From NCBI GenBank assembly GCA_020024075.1, contig JAHHUJ010000003.1:1-26603 (forward strand): DNA of 26,603 nucleotides, given 5' to 3'. Each line of letters begins with the position of its first letter. The first letter of the stretch is position 1. Under the pieces are notes generated by a model that did not search any database, was not told where the DNA came from, and was given only the letters and a program-made list of their open reading frames with translations. Made by a program: the position numbers and the translations under genes. Source of the stretch: Psychrobacter sp. (GTDB lineage: Bacteria; Pseudomonadota; Gammaproteobacteria; Pseudomonadales; Moraxellaceae). Below are positions 16,455 to 25,553 of the stretch, one piece after another.

Positions 16455-17933
16455 TTATGAAGCGGATTTAGTGTTGTCCCAGCCACCACCGAGAGATTTA
16501 TAAATATTAAGCAGCATAGTAGCTCGAGCTAACTGCGACTGAACCTTTAGCTCTTGTATTTGTTCCAAATCAATCTGTGCATCAAGTGCCTTGTCTAAGG
16601 TGTGGTCACCATAGCGAAATAGCTTTTCAGCATCACTGGCACGCTTAGCTGCTTGCTGAGAGGCCGTAGTGAGTAGGGCGTTTTGTTGCTGTAAAGCGTG
16701 GTGCATATGATAGGCACTATCGACTTCACCTAAGGCACGCAAAATACTTTGGTCGTACTGTAATAAAGCCGTTTGCAGACGTGCATCTGCATTTTCGATA
16801 TTGGCCTGTATACGGCCGTTGGTAAAGATAGGCACATTGATGCCGACACTTAACAGGCTACCCCAACCTTTGAGCGAAGGGATGTCACTGTCGATCTCAA
16901 TACGACCACCTTGTCCTAAAAAGTTGATGGAGAATCGTGGCAATAAGTCTGCCTCAGCACTGGCAAGCTTAGCTGAGTAGGCTTGAACTTGTGCCGCATA
17001 AGCACGAATGTCAGGACGACGCTCAAGCAGTCCAGGTGGGGTTTGTCCGCTTGGTGCTTGTGGCTGCTGAGCTAGGATGTTGATAGAAGATTTAGGCAGC
17101 ACAAAGTTCTGAGGCACTTCTCCTATGAGCACAGCAATACTACGGGTATGGGCTTCACGCTCTGCTTTTAAGGTGCTCTTTTTGGCACGGGCCGCATTGA
17201 GTTTACTTTTGATATTGTTGACATCTTGAATAGTCACGTGACCGGCATTAAAGCGGCCTTGGACATAGCGTTGATAACGAGTCAATGTAGCGATGTTTTT
17301 ATCGGCGATTAGCTCACGCTGTTCGGCGGCACGAGCCGATAAGTAATGCTCTGCAATCTGGTTGGCAACCAGTAGCTGTGCCCCATAGACTTGTTCTTGC
17401 ATACCCATGGCAGCAAAATAAGCGGCATCTGCATCACTTTGTTTTTGACCAAAAATATCAGGCTCCCATGAGGCTGAAAACCCAACACCGGCATAGGCCG
17501 CATCGATATCGTGGCTATCGTATAGTTTAGAGGCGTTGGGCAAAGGACGAATGACATCATAAAGTTTGCCATCTTTCGAGGGCTCAATAGAGCCGGTACC
17601 AACCCCAGCGGAGCCACCAACCCCAGCTTGAGGGCCGAGATTAGCATTGGCCAAGCGGCTGATGGCAAGTGCTTCATTTAAGCGGCTTTCTGCGATGCGG
17701 ATATCATGACTGCTTTGCAAGCCTTGGGTGATGAGTTGGCTTAATAAAGGGTCTTGCCAGTGCTGCCACCACTGACGAATTTCTTGACTTCCTTGAGCAG
17801 CTTTTGCTTCATCAAAGCTGGCAGGAATAGGAATCTCACTGGTGCGAACAACTTGTGTGCTTTGAGGGCTCTGACAGGCACTAACAAGGAGAATAAGAGT
17901 GCTTAAAGTCGCAATTTTAGATAAGGGATGCAT
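16455..17933 (-). CDS. NodT-family outer-membrane efflux lipoprotein
   Basis: A TolC/OprM-like outer-membrane channel of 492 residues, expected to give an export pump its exit duct. The ATG at 17933 has AAGGA eight bases upstream and starts a lipoprotein signal ending in VSAC (Cys20); an in-frame ATG 30 bases earlier is rejected. The two OEP repeats are recognisable: WWQHWQDPLLSQLITQGL (55-72) with the following coiled helix, and RRPDIRAYAAQVQAYSAKLA with the ADLLPRFSINFLGQGG strand region. It lies 141 bases after the YhhJ-like permease on the same strand, so it probably completes the HlyD/RbbA/YhhJ system. Confidence 0.92.
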   Translation of the reverse strand: MHPLSKIATLSTLILLVSACQSPQSTQVVRTSEIPIPASFDEAKAAQGSQEIRQWWQHWQDPLLSQLITQGLQSSHDIRIAESRLNEALAISRLANANLGPQAGVGGSAGVGTGSIEPSKDGKLYDVIRPLPNASKLYDSHDIDAAYAGVGFSASWEPDIFGQKQSDADAAYFAAMGMQEQVYGAQLLVANQIAEHYLSARAAEQRELIADKNIATLTRYQRYVQGRFNAGHVTIQDVNNIKSKLNAARAKKSTLKAEREAHTRSIAVLIGEVPQNFVLPKSSINILAQQPQAPSGQTPPGLLERRPDIRAYAAQVQAYSAKLASAEADLLPRFSINFLGQGGRIEIDSDIPSLKGWGSLLSVGINVPIFTNGRIQANIENADARLQTALLQYDQSILRALGEVDSAYHMHHALQQQNALLTTASQQAAKRASDAEKLFRYGDHTLDKALDAQIDLEQIQELKVQSQLARATMLLNIYKSLGGGWDNTKSAS

Positions 17934-18074
17934 AGCTTTATCCTTGTAATATATAGGTCGCATATTTTTTTATAAAGATGCTGTCAGGTGTTTGTGTTAT
18001 TGAGTTAGGTACGCTGAACTTGTAGCTGTTCTCACTACATCGCTTTCATTACATCGCTCCACTACCTTAGGCAA

Positions 18075-19193
18075 CTACCCTAGGCTCTCTAGCATGGTTT
18101 TGAAGCGTATTAAAGCAAATATTAAGAACGCAATACCTATGACAGTCATCACTAATAGCTGTGGCCATACAATATCGAGGCCTGCATTACGAAACAGTAC
18201 ATTTTGGGAAAAGTCCACAAATTGAGTCGTTGGCCAGTATTCACTGATAGTTTGTGCCAGTTCGGGCATATTACTACGTGGTGCCATAGAGCCTGAGAAT
18301 AAAAGAGCGACCACAAATACCGGTAACATCAGTAGCCCAAACTGCGGCAGACTTGGCGCTATGGTTGCTAGCATAACGCCTAAAGATGAAATAGAGAATA
18401 AATAAATTATCACACCAAAGCAGTACAGCAGTAATGACCCATTGAGCGGAATATCCAAAAAGTGCTGCACAAAGAAGGTCATTGACAGCATAGAGGCACA
18501 CAAAATTACCAGACCATTGGCCAATATTTTGGATAAAACAATCTCAGCTGAGCTGACAGGCATTACTAATAAGTGCTCAATAGTACCGCGCTCGCGCTCA
18601 CGAATAACAGCCGCGCCTGCTAGTACGATGGCCAGTAAGGTAATCATATTACCGACCTCCATGACGGGCATATACCAGCGGCTTTCACCGTTCGGGTTGA
18701 ACATGACGTTCAACACAGGCTCAACAATCATAGGTGGGTCAGCTTGATTTAAATACTCACTCACTTCACGGTTAAATATTTGTCCAATATAGACCTGCCC
18801 AACCCCTGCCTGAGTCATGGTGGTTGCATCAATCAATAGCTGTACTTCAGGCTTATGTCCAGCCAATACATCACGTTCAAAGTTAGGGGGGAACTCAAGG
18901 ATAAAGATGAATTCATTCTTGTCCATTTTGGCGTCAACTTCTTCACGCTTGACATCGACAGGAGGCTGGAAAAAGGGAGGTTGCAGTGCATCACGTATTT
19001 GGTGGGTCAACGTGGTACGGTCATAGTCGACAATACCAACCGGTGCATTGCGGACGTCTGTGTTAATACCTTCAGCGACAGTATAGATGGTGACGGTAAA
19101 GACAACCCCGATCATGATAACTAGAATCACATCTTTAAATAAGCTACGTAGCTCTTTGAAGGTTAAGGTTCGCAGGTTTTTTAAAAAGCGCAC
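18075..19193 (-). CDS. yhhJ: ABC-2 type permease, YhhJ-like
   Basis: An inner-membrane permease of 372 residues. It has one helix near the N-terminus (about 22-42), a large extracytoplasmic domain (PVGIVDYDRTTL onward, 51-175) and five or so C-terminal helices (about 180-365). The ABC-2 coupling motif RERERGTIEHLLVMP is at 198-212. Length and layout match YhhJ, the partner of RbbA. The start is GTG at 19193, one base after the rbbA stop. Its ribosome-binding site GGAGG is made by the last rbbA codons, so translation is probably coupled. It may pair with the membrane half of the RbbA-like protein to form a two-permease transporter. Confidence 0.9.
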   Translation of the reverse strand: MRFLKNLRTLTFKELRSLFKDVILVIMIGVVFTVTIYTVAEGINTDVRNAPVGIVDYDRTTLTHQIRDALQPPFFQPPVDVKREEVDAKMDKNEFIFILEFPPNFERDVLAGHKPEVQLLIDATTMTQAGVGQVYIGQIFNREVSEYLNQADPPMIVEPVLNVMFNPNGESRWYMPVMEVGNMITLLAIVLAGAAVIRERERGTIEHLLVMPVSSAEIVLSKILANGLVILCASMLSMTFFVQHFLDIPLNGSLLLYCFGVIIYLFSISSLGVMLATIAPSLPQFGLLMLPVFVVALLFSGSMAPRSNMPELAQTISEYWPTTQFVDFSQNVLFRNAGLDIVWPQLLVMTVIGIAFLIFALIRFKTMLESLG

Positions 19194-19194
19194 T

Positions 19195-22014
19195 TTACAC
19201 CTCCTGTTTTTTTAGAAAAATACAGGCAAGGGTGATATAGACTAGAGCAAATAACATTAATACCAAATATTCACTCATAAAGCTGGACCAGCCTAAGCCT
19301 TTTGTAAAGCCACCAATACTGATGCGCTGATACCATGATGCGGGGAAACTAACACCAAGAGTATGTGCCATAGTATTCATACTGGATAATGGATACAACA
19401 ATCCTGAATAGTTAATGGTGGGGATAAGAGTAACGATTGCGGTCACGAATAGGGCAGCGACTTGCGAGCGGACAAAGCTCGACACTAAAAGTCCAAGCCC
19501 GGTTGACACATAAACCAATAATAAAGCACCAAATGACATGGCAGTAAATGACCCTTTTAAGGGCACTTTAAATATAAATAATGCCATGAGTACCAATAGC
19601 ACATAGTTTAATAGACCTATGGCAACATAAGGCAGTTGTTTTCCTAATAAGTACTGAGCCACACTGGCGGGGGAGGAATATAGATTAGAAATAGAGCCAA
19701 TTTCACGCTCACGTACCACGCCTAGTGCCGTCATCATTGCTGGAATAAGCATCAAAATCAACATAAACAAACTGGGTACAACCGCGTTGATACTTTTGAA
19801 GTCTTGGTTGTACATAAAGCGAGGCATCAAAGCGGCCGAGGGGCTTAAGTCCACTGGTAGCCCTGATTCTTTAATACGGTCTGTGATATATAAGGTCATA
19901 ATTCCCCCAATATATCCTTCCATATTTTCCGAAATAAAAGGTAATGAGCCATCAATATAGAAGCTGACTTCAGGCTGTCTTAGAGATACTAAGTCACGAC
20001 CAAAATCAGGGGGTATGTCGATCACTAACCTCGCGTCAGAGTTTTTTAATACTTGCTGCGCTTCATCGATTGAGTGTACAGGAGGTATGGGTACAAAATA
20101 CTCTGAACCAGAGAAATACTCCTCTAGTTGGCGACTTTGTACAGACTGGTCTTGGTCTAAAACGGTAAAAGGTAGGTTGTTGACATCAAAAGAGATACTC
20201 CAGCCCGTCATTATCATTAATATTAATGGTCCTGCTACCGCAAAGAACAGCCTGATTTTATCACGAAACAACTCTTTACCTTCACGGCTAGCAAAAGTCC
20301 AAACCGTTGAGAACCAGTACATAAATGTCTTGGTTATATTTTTGCTACTGTATGTATTACTGTCGGCTTTTAAAGCGCCTAACTGAGCAAGTGCTTCATG
20401 GCTATCGCTATCAGCTTGTTTAGATGAATCACTATTGCTTTCAGGGTTAGTTTCCTTTTCGTCATCTATCAGGTATTGAACAAAAGCTTCCTCTAAATTC
20501 GGGGCTTGCTTATTATCTGTCAGCTCCTGAGGTGTGCCAACGCCCAATACACGGCCACGGTGCATGAATGAGATACGATCACAGCGTGAGGCCTCATTCA
20601 TAAAGTGAGTAGACACGAAAATAGTAATTTTATCTTCACGTGATAGCTTTAATAGGTGCTGCCAAAACATATCACGAGCAGCGGGGTCTACACCTGACGT
20701 TGGCTCATCTAAGATAAGCACTTCTGGGTGGTGTAAACAGGCAGCCGCTAACTGCAGTCGCTGCCTCATACCTAGTGATAAAGATTCAGGCTGAGTATGT
20801 TCGACCTCTTTTAGTTCAAACTGGACTAACATCTCTTCAACGGCTTGTTGACCACGTTCCCCTTCAAGCTGATACAGACGTGCGTGTAGCTCAAGGTTTT
20901 GTCTGACACTAAGCTCGGTATATAAAGAGAAAGACTGCGACATATAGCCGACTCGCATTCGAGTGGACATATCATTAGCATCGATTGACTGCCCCAGCAG
21001 TTTTGCTGATCCTTCAGTGCTATCAATAAGACCGGTTAGCATCTTCATGGTGGTGGATTTACCACAGCCATTAGAGCCTAAAAAGCCAAAAATCTCACCT
21101 TTTTCAATACGAAAGCTAACATGGTCAACCGCTGTAAAGTCACCAAAACGCTTGGTTAGCCCATCAGCTTCGATAGCTGGAGGTGACTGTGGGTCAGCTT
21201 CAAAAGGAGTGATGTGTAATTCGCCAGCATGGCGTCGTTTTTCTTCTGGCAATAATTTGATATACGCCTCTTCAAGAGATTTAGCGTTATATTCAGTCAT
21301 TACCGTCTTGGTGGGCTGGTTGATTAAGATTTTGCCATCATCCATTGCCAACAAGTGTTCAAAGTTTTCAGCTTCATCGATATAGGCAGTTGCCACCAAG
21401 ACCGTCATGTTATCAAGCTCACTGCGTAAGTCATCAATGAGTTGCCAAAATTGACGGCGTGCTAAGGGGTCTACCCCAGTGGTAGGCTCATCAAGAATAA
21501 GCAGGTCAGGGTTATTTACTAAAGCACAGCATAAGCTAAGCTTTTGTTTCATACCGCCAGACAGCTTACCTGCTGGCCGATTAGGAAAAGGAGACAGTCC
21601 TGTTGCCCGTAACAAGCGATCAATACGTAGCTTGCGTTCTTGAGCATTTAATCCAAACAATCGGGCATGGAACTCGATATTTTCATAGACAGATAGGGTG
21701 GGGTATAAGTTATGTCCAAGACCTTGTGGCATAAAGGCAATGCGTTCTAGCAATTGTTCTCTGTGCGCTTTTTTAGCCATGTCTTTGCCAAACACAGTAA
21801 CTGAGCCTGTTTGAATGATTTTGACACCAGCGATAAGAGACAATAAGGTGGATTTTCCTACCCCATCAGGCCCAATAAGCCCGACCGTTGTTCCTCGTGG
21901 AATAGTCAGTGATATCTGCTCAAGTGCTACCGTTTTATCATAGCGATGAGATACGGCCTGCAAGGCAACGGCAGTAGACTCATGATCTGTGTATTCATTG
22001 TCAACTTGTATCAT
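19195..22014 (-). CDS. rbbA: RbbA-like fused ATPase-ATPase-ABC-2 permease
   Basis: A 939-residue fusion of two ABC ATPases and one ABC-2 permease, the layout of RbbA/YhiH. ATPase 1 has Walker A GPDGVGKST (48-56), signature LSGGM (151-155) and Walker B LLILDEP (171-177). ATPase 2 has GSNGCGKST (313-321), LSLGM (412-416), LILDEP (433-438) and switch His470. In ATPase 1 the switch position is Tyr211 (ATAYIDEAE). A Ser/Asp/Glu-rich linker (about 515-560) leads to a membrane domain with a helix at 585-605, a large extracytoplasmic domain, and helices from 745 to 935 with RERE at 768-771. E. coli RbbA is described as ribosome-associated, but the fusion with a permease and the hlyD and OMF neighbours favour an export role here. 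The ribosome-binding site is weak. Confidence 0.93.
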   Translation of the reverse strand: MIQVDNEYTDHESTAVALQAVSHRYDKTVALEQISLTIPRGTTVGLIGPDGVGKSTLLSLIAGVKIIQTGSVTVFGKDMAKKAHREQLLERIAFMPQGLGHNLYPTLSVYENIEFHARLFGLNAQERKLRIDRLLRATGLSPFPNRPAGKLSGGMKQKLSLCCALVNNPDLLILDEPTTGVDPLARRQFWQLIDDLRSELDNMTVLVATAYIDEAENFEHLLAMDDGKILINQPTKTVMTEYNAKSLEEAYIKLLPEEKRRHAGELHITPFEADPQSPPAIEADGLTKRFGDFTAVDHVSFRIEKGEIFGFLGSNGCGKSTTMKMLTGLIDSTEGSAKLLGQSIDANDMSTRMRVGYMSQSFSLYTELSVRQNLELHARLYQLEGERGQQAVEEMLVQFELKEVEHTQPESLSLGMRQRLQLAAACLHHPEVLILDEPTSGVDPAARDMFWQHLLKLSREDKITIFVSTHFMNEASRCDRISFMHRGRVLGVGTPQELTDNKQAPNLEEAFVQYLIDDEKETNPESNSDSSKQADSDSHEALAQLGALKADSNTYSSKNITKTFMYWFSTVWTFASREGKELFRDKIRLFFAVAGPLILMIMTGWSISFDVNNLPFTVLDQDQSVQSRQLEEYFSGSEYFVPIPPVHSIDEAQQVLKNSDARLVIDIPPDFGRDLVSLRQPEVSFYIDGSLPFISENMEGYIGGIMTLYITDRIKESGLPVDLSPSAALMPRFMYNQDFKSINAVVPSLFMLILMLIPAMMTALGVVREREIGSISNLYSSPASVAQYLLGKQLPYVAIGLLNYVLLVLMALFIFKVPLKGSFTAMSFGALLLVYVSTGLGLLVSSFVRSQVAALFVTAIVTLIPTINYSGLLYPLSSMNTMAHTLGVSFPASWYQRISIGGFTKGLGWSSFMSEYLVLMLFALVYITLACIFLKKQEV

Positions 22015-22259
22015 TAGTTTACTCGTAAATACAATTTTACAGTGATGAATTACCCAATGCGTTGGTGTTAATAAGTTGGCATCAGTTACTTGTTGCTAAG
22101 ATTTGTTGCACGTTTCAATATACCTCTATTAGCAATAAATATACCTTTATTAGCAATAGAGGAAGCCTCTTAGTTAGCGCGTCTTGGGCGGATAAAGCAG
22201 TGCTTTAGTACTTTCACTTACAAGAGTATTTCCGCCCAGAAGTTGGAGCTAATGCGGTG
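22015..22259 (-). promoter_or_regulatory. Structured hlyD-rbbA spacer
   Basis: A 245-base gap inside what otherwise looks like one operon. It holds a 21-bp tandem repeat that also folds as a hairpin, and a nested inverted repeat: TGGGCGGA (22185-22192) pairs with TCCGCCCA (22231-22238), with TAAAGCA/TGCTTTA (22193-22199 and 22201-22207) inside. No open frame and no convincing promoter were found. Confidence 0.5.
22117..22158. repeat. 21-bp tandem repeat forming a symmetric hairpin
   Basis: Two 21-bp units (22117-22137 and 22138-22158) differ only at C22126/T22147. The same stretch folds: CCTCTATT (22123-22130) pairs with AATAGAGG (22155-22162). A 3x3 AGC/AGC internal loop separates it from an inner AATAAA/TTTATT stem (22134-22139 and 22146-22151) with a six-base loop. 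Confidence 0.85.
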
Positions 22260-23333
22260 CTACTGTTGCTGTTGAGGCTCATTCAATTTTACGGTTAAGT
22301 TTTCTGGCCATGTCACCTTGGTGTTATTACGGACGTAGCCGTTACCGGTCATGCCACCTTTTAACAGTCCTTTATACTGTTTGGCAGTCTCAGGTGGTAG
22401 CTTTAGACGTACTTTAAACATCAGCTTTTCACGTTCGTTTTTGGTTTCTACCGACTTAGGTGTGAATTGAGCTTCAGAGGCAATAAAAGATATGTTGGCT
22501 GGCCAAACCATATCGATCCCATCTAGGATAATACGAGCCTCATCACCGACTTGTAAGCCACTCATCTGATTATTAGGTAAGAAGATATTCATATAAGCAT
22601 CTTCGGTATCTAATACGCTCACCACTTTGTTTCCTGCGGCAATAACGCTACCAACTTTGGCAATACGGTATTCCACACGACCCGCTTTAGGACTACGAAT
22701 TAGCATATCATCATTGGCATCTGAGGCGGCTGTTTCTTGAGCTTTAGCTTGAGCGACACCGGCCCGTGCTTCAGAGATTTGTGCATCTAAGCGATTAAGT
22801 GCTGCAAGCGCTTCAGCTTGGGCGGCTTTCGCTGCTTGTACGGCTGAAACAGCGCCGTTGTAGGCTGCTTGGCGCTTATCAAGCTCAGAGGTGGAGACTA
22901 GGTTCTCACGGTGCATTTGGCGTGCGTTGTCCAGCTCCATTTTGGCAACTTTTTGTTGTTCTAATCTAGCAGCGACTTCTGCTTGAGCGCGAGCAACGGT
23001 TTGTTCGCCTTGTTGACGTCCTGCTTGTGCTTGGGAGACCAGCTGATTGGCACGTTGTTCAGCAGCTTGAGCCGCCATAAGCTGGCTTTCGCTTTGAGTG
23101 GATGAGAGCTTAGCAAGAATTTGATCTTGCTCTATGTCCTCTCCTTCTTCTACCAAGATTTGTTCAACTCTTCCTGGATAAAGACTCGCAATATCAAAGC
23201 GTTCCAATTCCAGTCTCCCATTTGAGCTGATGATACCTTCAGGCAGCTCTGTTTCGGACTGATATTGTTGCCAGAAAAAAAGGCCAATAACAGCGACGGC
23301 AATCAATGGAATCAAGATCCATAACTTCTTCAT
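22260..23333 (-). CDS. yhiI: HlyD-family periplasmic adaptor, YhiI-like
   Basis: A membrane-fusion (adaptor) protein of 357 residues linking inner-membrane ABC permeases to an outer-membrane channel. It has an N-terminal anchor (3-20). A first lipoyl half (44-78, LYPGRVEQILVEEGEDIEQD) leads to a long Ala/Gln-rich coiled-coil hairpin (about 80-205). The second lipoyl half starts at MLIRSPKAGRVEYRIAKVGS (210-229), and a beta-barrel domain (about 245-340) follows. Length and order match YhiI, the usual neighbour of RbbA and YhhJ. AGGA lies eight bases before the ATG. It is the first gene of the pump operon, with a candidate promoter 60 bases upstream. Confidence 0.93.
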   Translation of the reverse strand: MKKLWILIPLIAVAVIGLFFWQQYQSETELPEGIISSNGRLELERFDIASLYPGRVEQILVEEGEDIEQDQILAKLSSTQSESQLMAAQAAEQRANQLVSQAQAGRQQGEQTVARAQAEVAARLEQQKVAKMELDNARQMHRENLVSTSELDKRQAAYNGAVSAVQAAKAAQAEALAALNRLDAQISEARAGVAQAKAQETAASDANDDMLIRSPKAGRVEYRIAKVGSVIAAGNKVVSVLDTEDAYMNIFLPNNQMSGLQVGDEARIILDGIDMVWPANISFIASEAQFTPKSVETKNEREKLMFKVRLKLPPETAKQYKGLLKGGMTGNGYVRNNTKVTWPENLTVKLNEPQQQQ

Positions 23334-23395
23334 AACAGTTCCTATGCAGTCATTTTTATAAGCAATAGTTTTATGTAGATAGCTTTCTATAAGTG

Positions 23396-23401
23396 ATTAT
23401 A
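23396..23401 (-). promoter_or_regulatory. Candidate -10 element of the efflux operon
   Basis: A perfect TATAAT on the minus strand about 63 bases before the hlyD ATG. No good -35 is found at 16-18 bases; the best, TCGAAT, lies inside the 18-bp tandem repeat. This implies a weak or activator-dependent promoter. Confidence 0.45.
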
Positions 23402-23414
23402 TACTCTGCAAAAT

Positions 23415-23450
23415 AAGATTCGAGTTAATTTTAAGATTCGAGTTAATTTT
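23415..23450. repeat. Perfect 18-bp tandem duplication at the efflux promoter
   Basis: AAGATTCGAGTTAATTTT occurs at 23415-23432 and again at 23433-23450 without mismatch. It lies immediately upstream (minus strand) of the TATAAT at 23396-23401, where a -35 box or an activator site would be expected. Confidence 0.95.
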
Positions 23451-23574
23451 ATTAAAGAAAGTATGTCAGATATTTTGTTGGTTATTTTATTAAGCGAATA
23501 TACCTTGCAGATATACTTTTAGTAATATCCTAATGATACCTTAGCATTTTTTGTCAGATGATACATAAAAGTTA

Positions 23575-25497
23575 TTACGATTCTAATGCTGTTTCACAGT
23601 CATCATCACCCAAAAAACCACCGCTTTGACGTTGCCAAAGCCCAGCATATACGCCATTTTGAGCCAATAGTTCCTCATGACTGCCTTGTTCAATAATGCG
23701 TCCTTTATCCATGACAACCAGTCGATCAAGCTCAGCAATGGTGGATAAACGGTGCGCGATGGCAATCACTGTTTTTCCTTCCATCATGGCGTGTAAGCTC
23801 TGAGTAATGGCGTGCTCTACTTCAGAGTCTAAAGCACTGGTGGCCTCATCAAGCAGCAAGATAGGCGCATTTTTTAGCATCACACGGGCAATAGCAATAC
23901 GTTGACGTTGACCACCAGAAAGCTTAACACCACGCTCACCCACTTGGGTATCTAGCCCAGTATTGCCTTTCGCATCATTTAAGTCTTGGATAAATTCCCA
24001 AGCTTGTGCTTTTTTACAAGCAGCAATAATCTCTTCATCAGTGGCTGTTGGGCGACCATAAGCGATATTTTCACGTACGGTTCGATGCAGCAAGGAGGTG
24101 TCTTGAGTTACCATGCCGATTTGTTGACGTAGGCTCTCTTGAGTCACCTCGTCAATGGCTTGGTCATCAATAGAAATTTTGCCGGAGTCCACATCATAAA
24201 AGCGTAGTAATAAGTTGACTAAGGTTGATTTACCAGCGCCAGAGCGTCCGACCAGACCAATTTTCTCACCGGGTTTGATATCTAAGTTGAAGTTGTCGAG
24301 AAGTTTGATGTAGTTCTTATTAACCTCGGTATTTGAGTTATATTGCGCGTCTTCGGTGGCGATACTTAGGTCACTGCCTTCATAACCAAAGTCTACCTGT
24401 TCAAACTTAATATGCCCCTCAGTTACCACCATCTCAGTCGCATTTGGCTTATCTACAATGCGCTGCGGGGCGGATAGGGTACGGATACCATCTTGTACCG
24501 TACCAATATTTTCAAAAAGGTTGGCCATTTGCCACATAATCCAGTGTGTTAGCCCATTTAGGCGCAGTGCCATAGCTGTCGCTGCCGCAATTGCACCCAC
24601 GCCAACATCTCCTCTTTGCCACAAGTACAATCCAATTGAGGCCGTACTACCAATAAGTATGACACTAATCAAATGGTTGACAAATTCTAAGCGAGTAACC
24701 CAGCGCATTTGTCCATGTACCGTCTGCAAAAAGTGCTGCATTGCAGACTTTGCATAACCCAGCTCACGACGAGAGTGGCTAAATAACTTCACCGTCATGA
24801 TATTGGCATAAGCATCGGTAATACGCCCAGTCATTAAAGCACGAGCATCTGCTTGAACACTGGCAGTATGACGTAGCTTAGGTAAAAAATACCAAAGGGT
24901 AATCACAAATAACAAGAACCATAGTGCAAATGGAATCAGGAGTAGGCTGTCTAAATTAAATAAAATAATACCACTGGTGACGAAGTAAACCACCACGTAG
25001 ATGAGCATATCGACCACAGTAATAATCGTATCGCGGACCGCAAGCGCTGTTTGCATGACTTTGGCAGATACTCGGCCAGAATACTCATTTTGATAAAACT
25101 GCATCGACTGACCCAGCATGCGCTTATGAAAACGCCAGCGCATCTGCATCGGGAAAACCCCTTGGATAACCTGAAAATGCACTAAGGCTGCAAATCCAAC
25201 CCAAAAGGGGCTGATAAATAGTACAGCAGCCATAAGCTTAATCATGCCACTCTTTTCAGCCCATAGCGTAGCGGGGGTGTATAGACCCAACCAATCAACA
25301 ATGTCTCCAATCCAAGCAAATAGCATGGCTTCATACATACCGATGCCAGCAGTCAAAATCATGAAGAGCAATAGCCAGCCACGTAAACCATAAGTACAGG
25401 CCCACAGGAACTTAAACAAGCCTTCTTTGGGAAGTGGAATCTTGTTTTCTGGGAAGGCCGATAGCCGAGTCTCGAAAAAATTGAAGAACTTATTCAT
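23575..25497 (-). CDS. MsbA/MdlB-like ABC exporter (half transporter)
   Basis: A 640-residue type IV ABC exporter with an N-terminal six-helix membrane domain (about 38-330) fused to an ATPase (about 362-620), expected to work as a homodimer exporting lipids or drugs. The ATPase has Walker A GRSGAGKST (417-425), Q-loop VTQD (463-466), signature LSGGQ (526-530), Walker B ILLLDEATSALD (546-557) and switch His582. The first beta strand and the rest of the nucleotide-binding core are separated by an Asn/Asp/Ser-rich insert (about 374-396). The ribosome-binding site is poor. It is separated from hlyD by 241 bases that hold the hlyD promoter candidate, so it is probably not in the pump operon. The substrate is unknown. 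Confidence 0.9.
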   Translation of the reverse strand: MNKFFNFFETRLSAFPENKIPLPKEGLFKFLWACTYGLRGWLLLFMILTAGIGMYEAMLFAWIGDIVDWLGLYTPATLWAEKSGMIKLMAAVLFISPFWVGFAALVHFQVIQGVFPMQMRWRFHKRMLGQSMQFYQNEYSGRVSAKVMQTALAVRDTIITVVDMLIYVVVYFVTSGIILFNLDSLLLIPFALWFLLFVITLWYFLPKLRHTASVQADARALMTGRITDAYANIMTVKLFSHSRRELGYAKSAMQHFLQTVHGQMRWVTRLEFVNHLISVILIGSTASIGLYLWQRGDVGVGAIAAATAMALRLNGLTHWIMWQMANLFENIGTVQDGIRTLSAPQRIVDKPNATEMVVTEGHIKFEQVDFGYEGSDLSIATEDAQYNSNTEVNKNYIKLLDNFNLDIKPGEKIGLVGRSGAGKSTLVNLLLRFYDVDSGKISIDDQAIDEVTQESLRQQIGMVTQDTSLLHRTVRENIAYGRPTATDEEIIAACKKAQAWEFIQDLNDAKGNTGLDTQVGERGVKLSGGQRQRIAIARVMLKNAPILLLDEATSALDSEVEHAITQSLHAMMEGKTVIAIAHRLSTIAELDRLVVMDKGRIIEQGSHEELLAQNGVYAGLWQRQSGGFLGDDDCETALES

Positions 25498-25553
25498 AGG
25501 CAGTTGTTACTAATTTATAGTTATTTTTGGTGTCAGAATTAATGAGCTTTATT

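Noticed and set aside
20963..21385. Plus-strand 140-codon frame inside the rbbA-like gene
   Set aside because: It is antisense to the conserved ATPase domains, so its openness follows from the codon use of the real gene.
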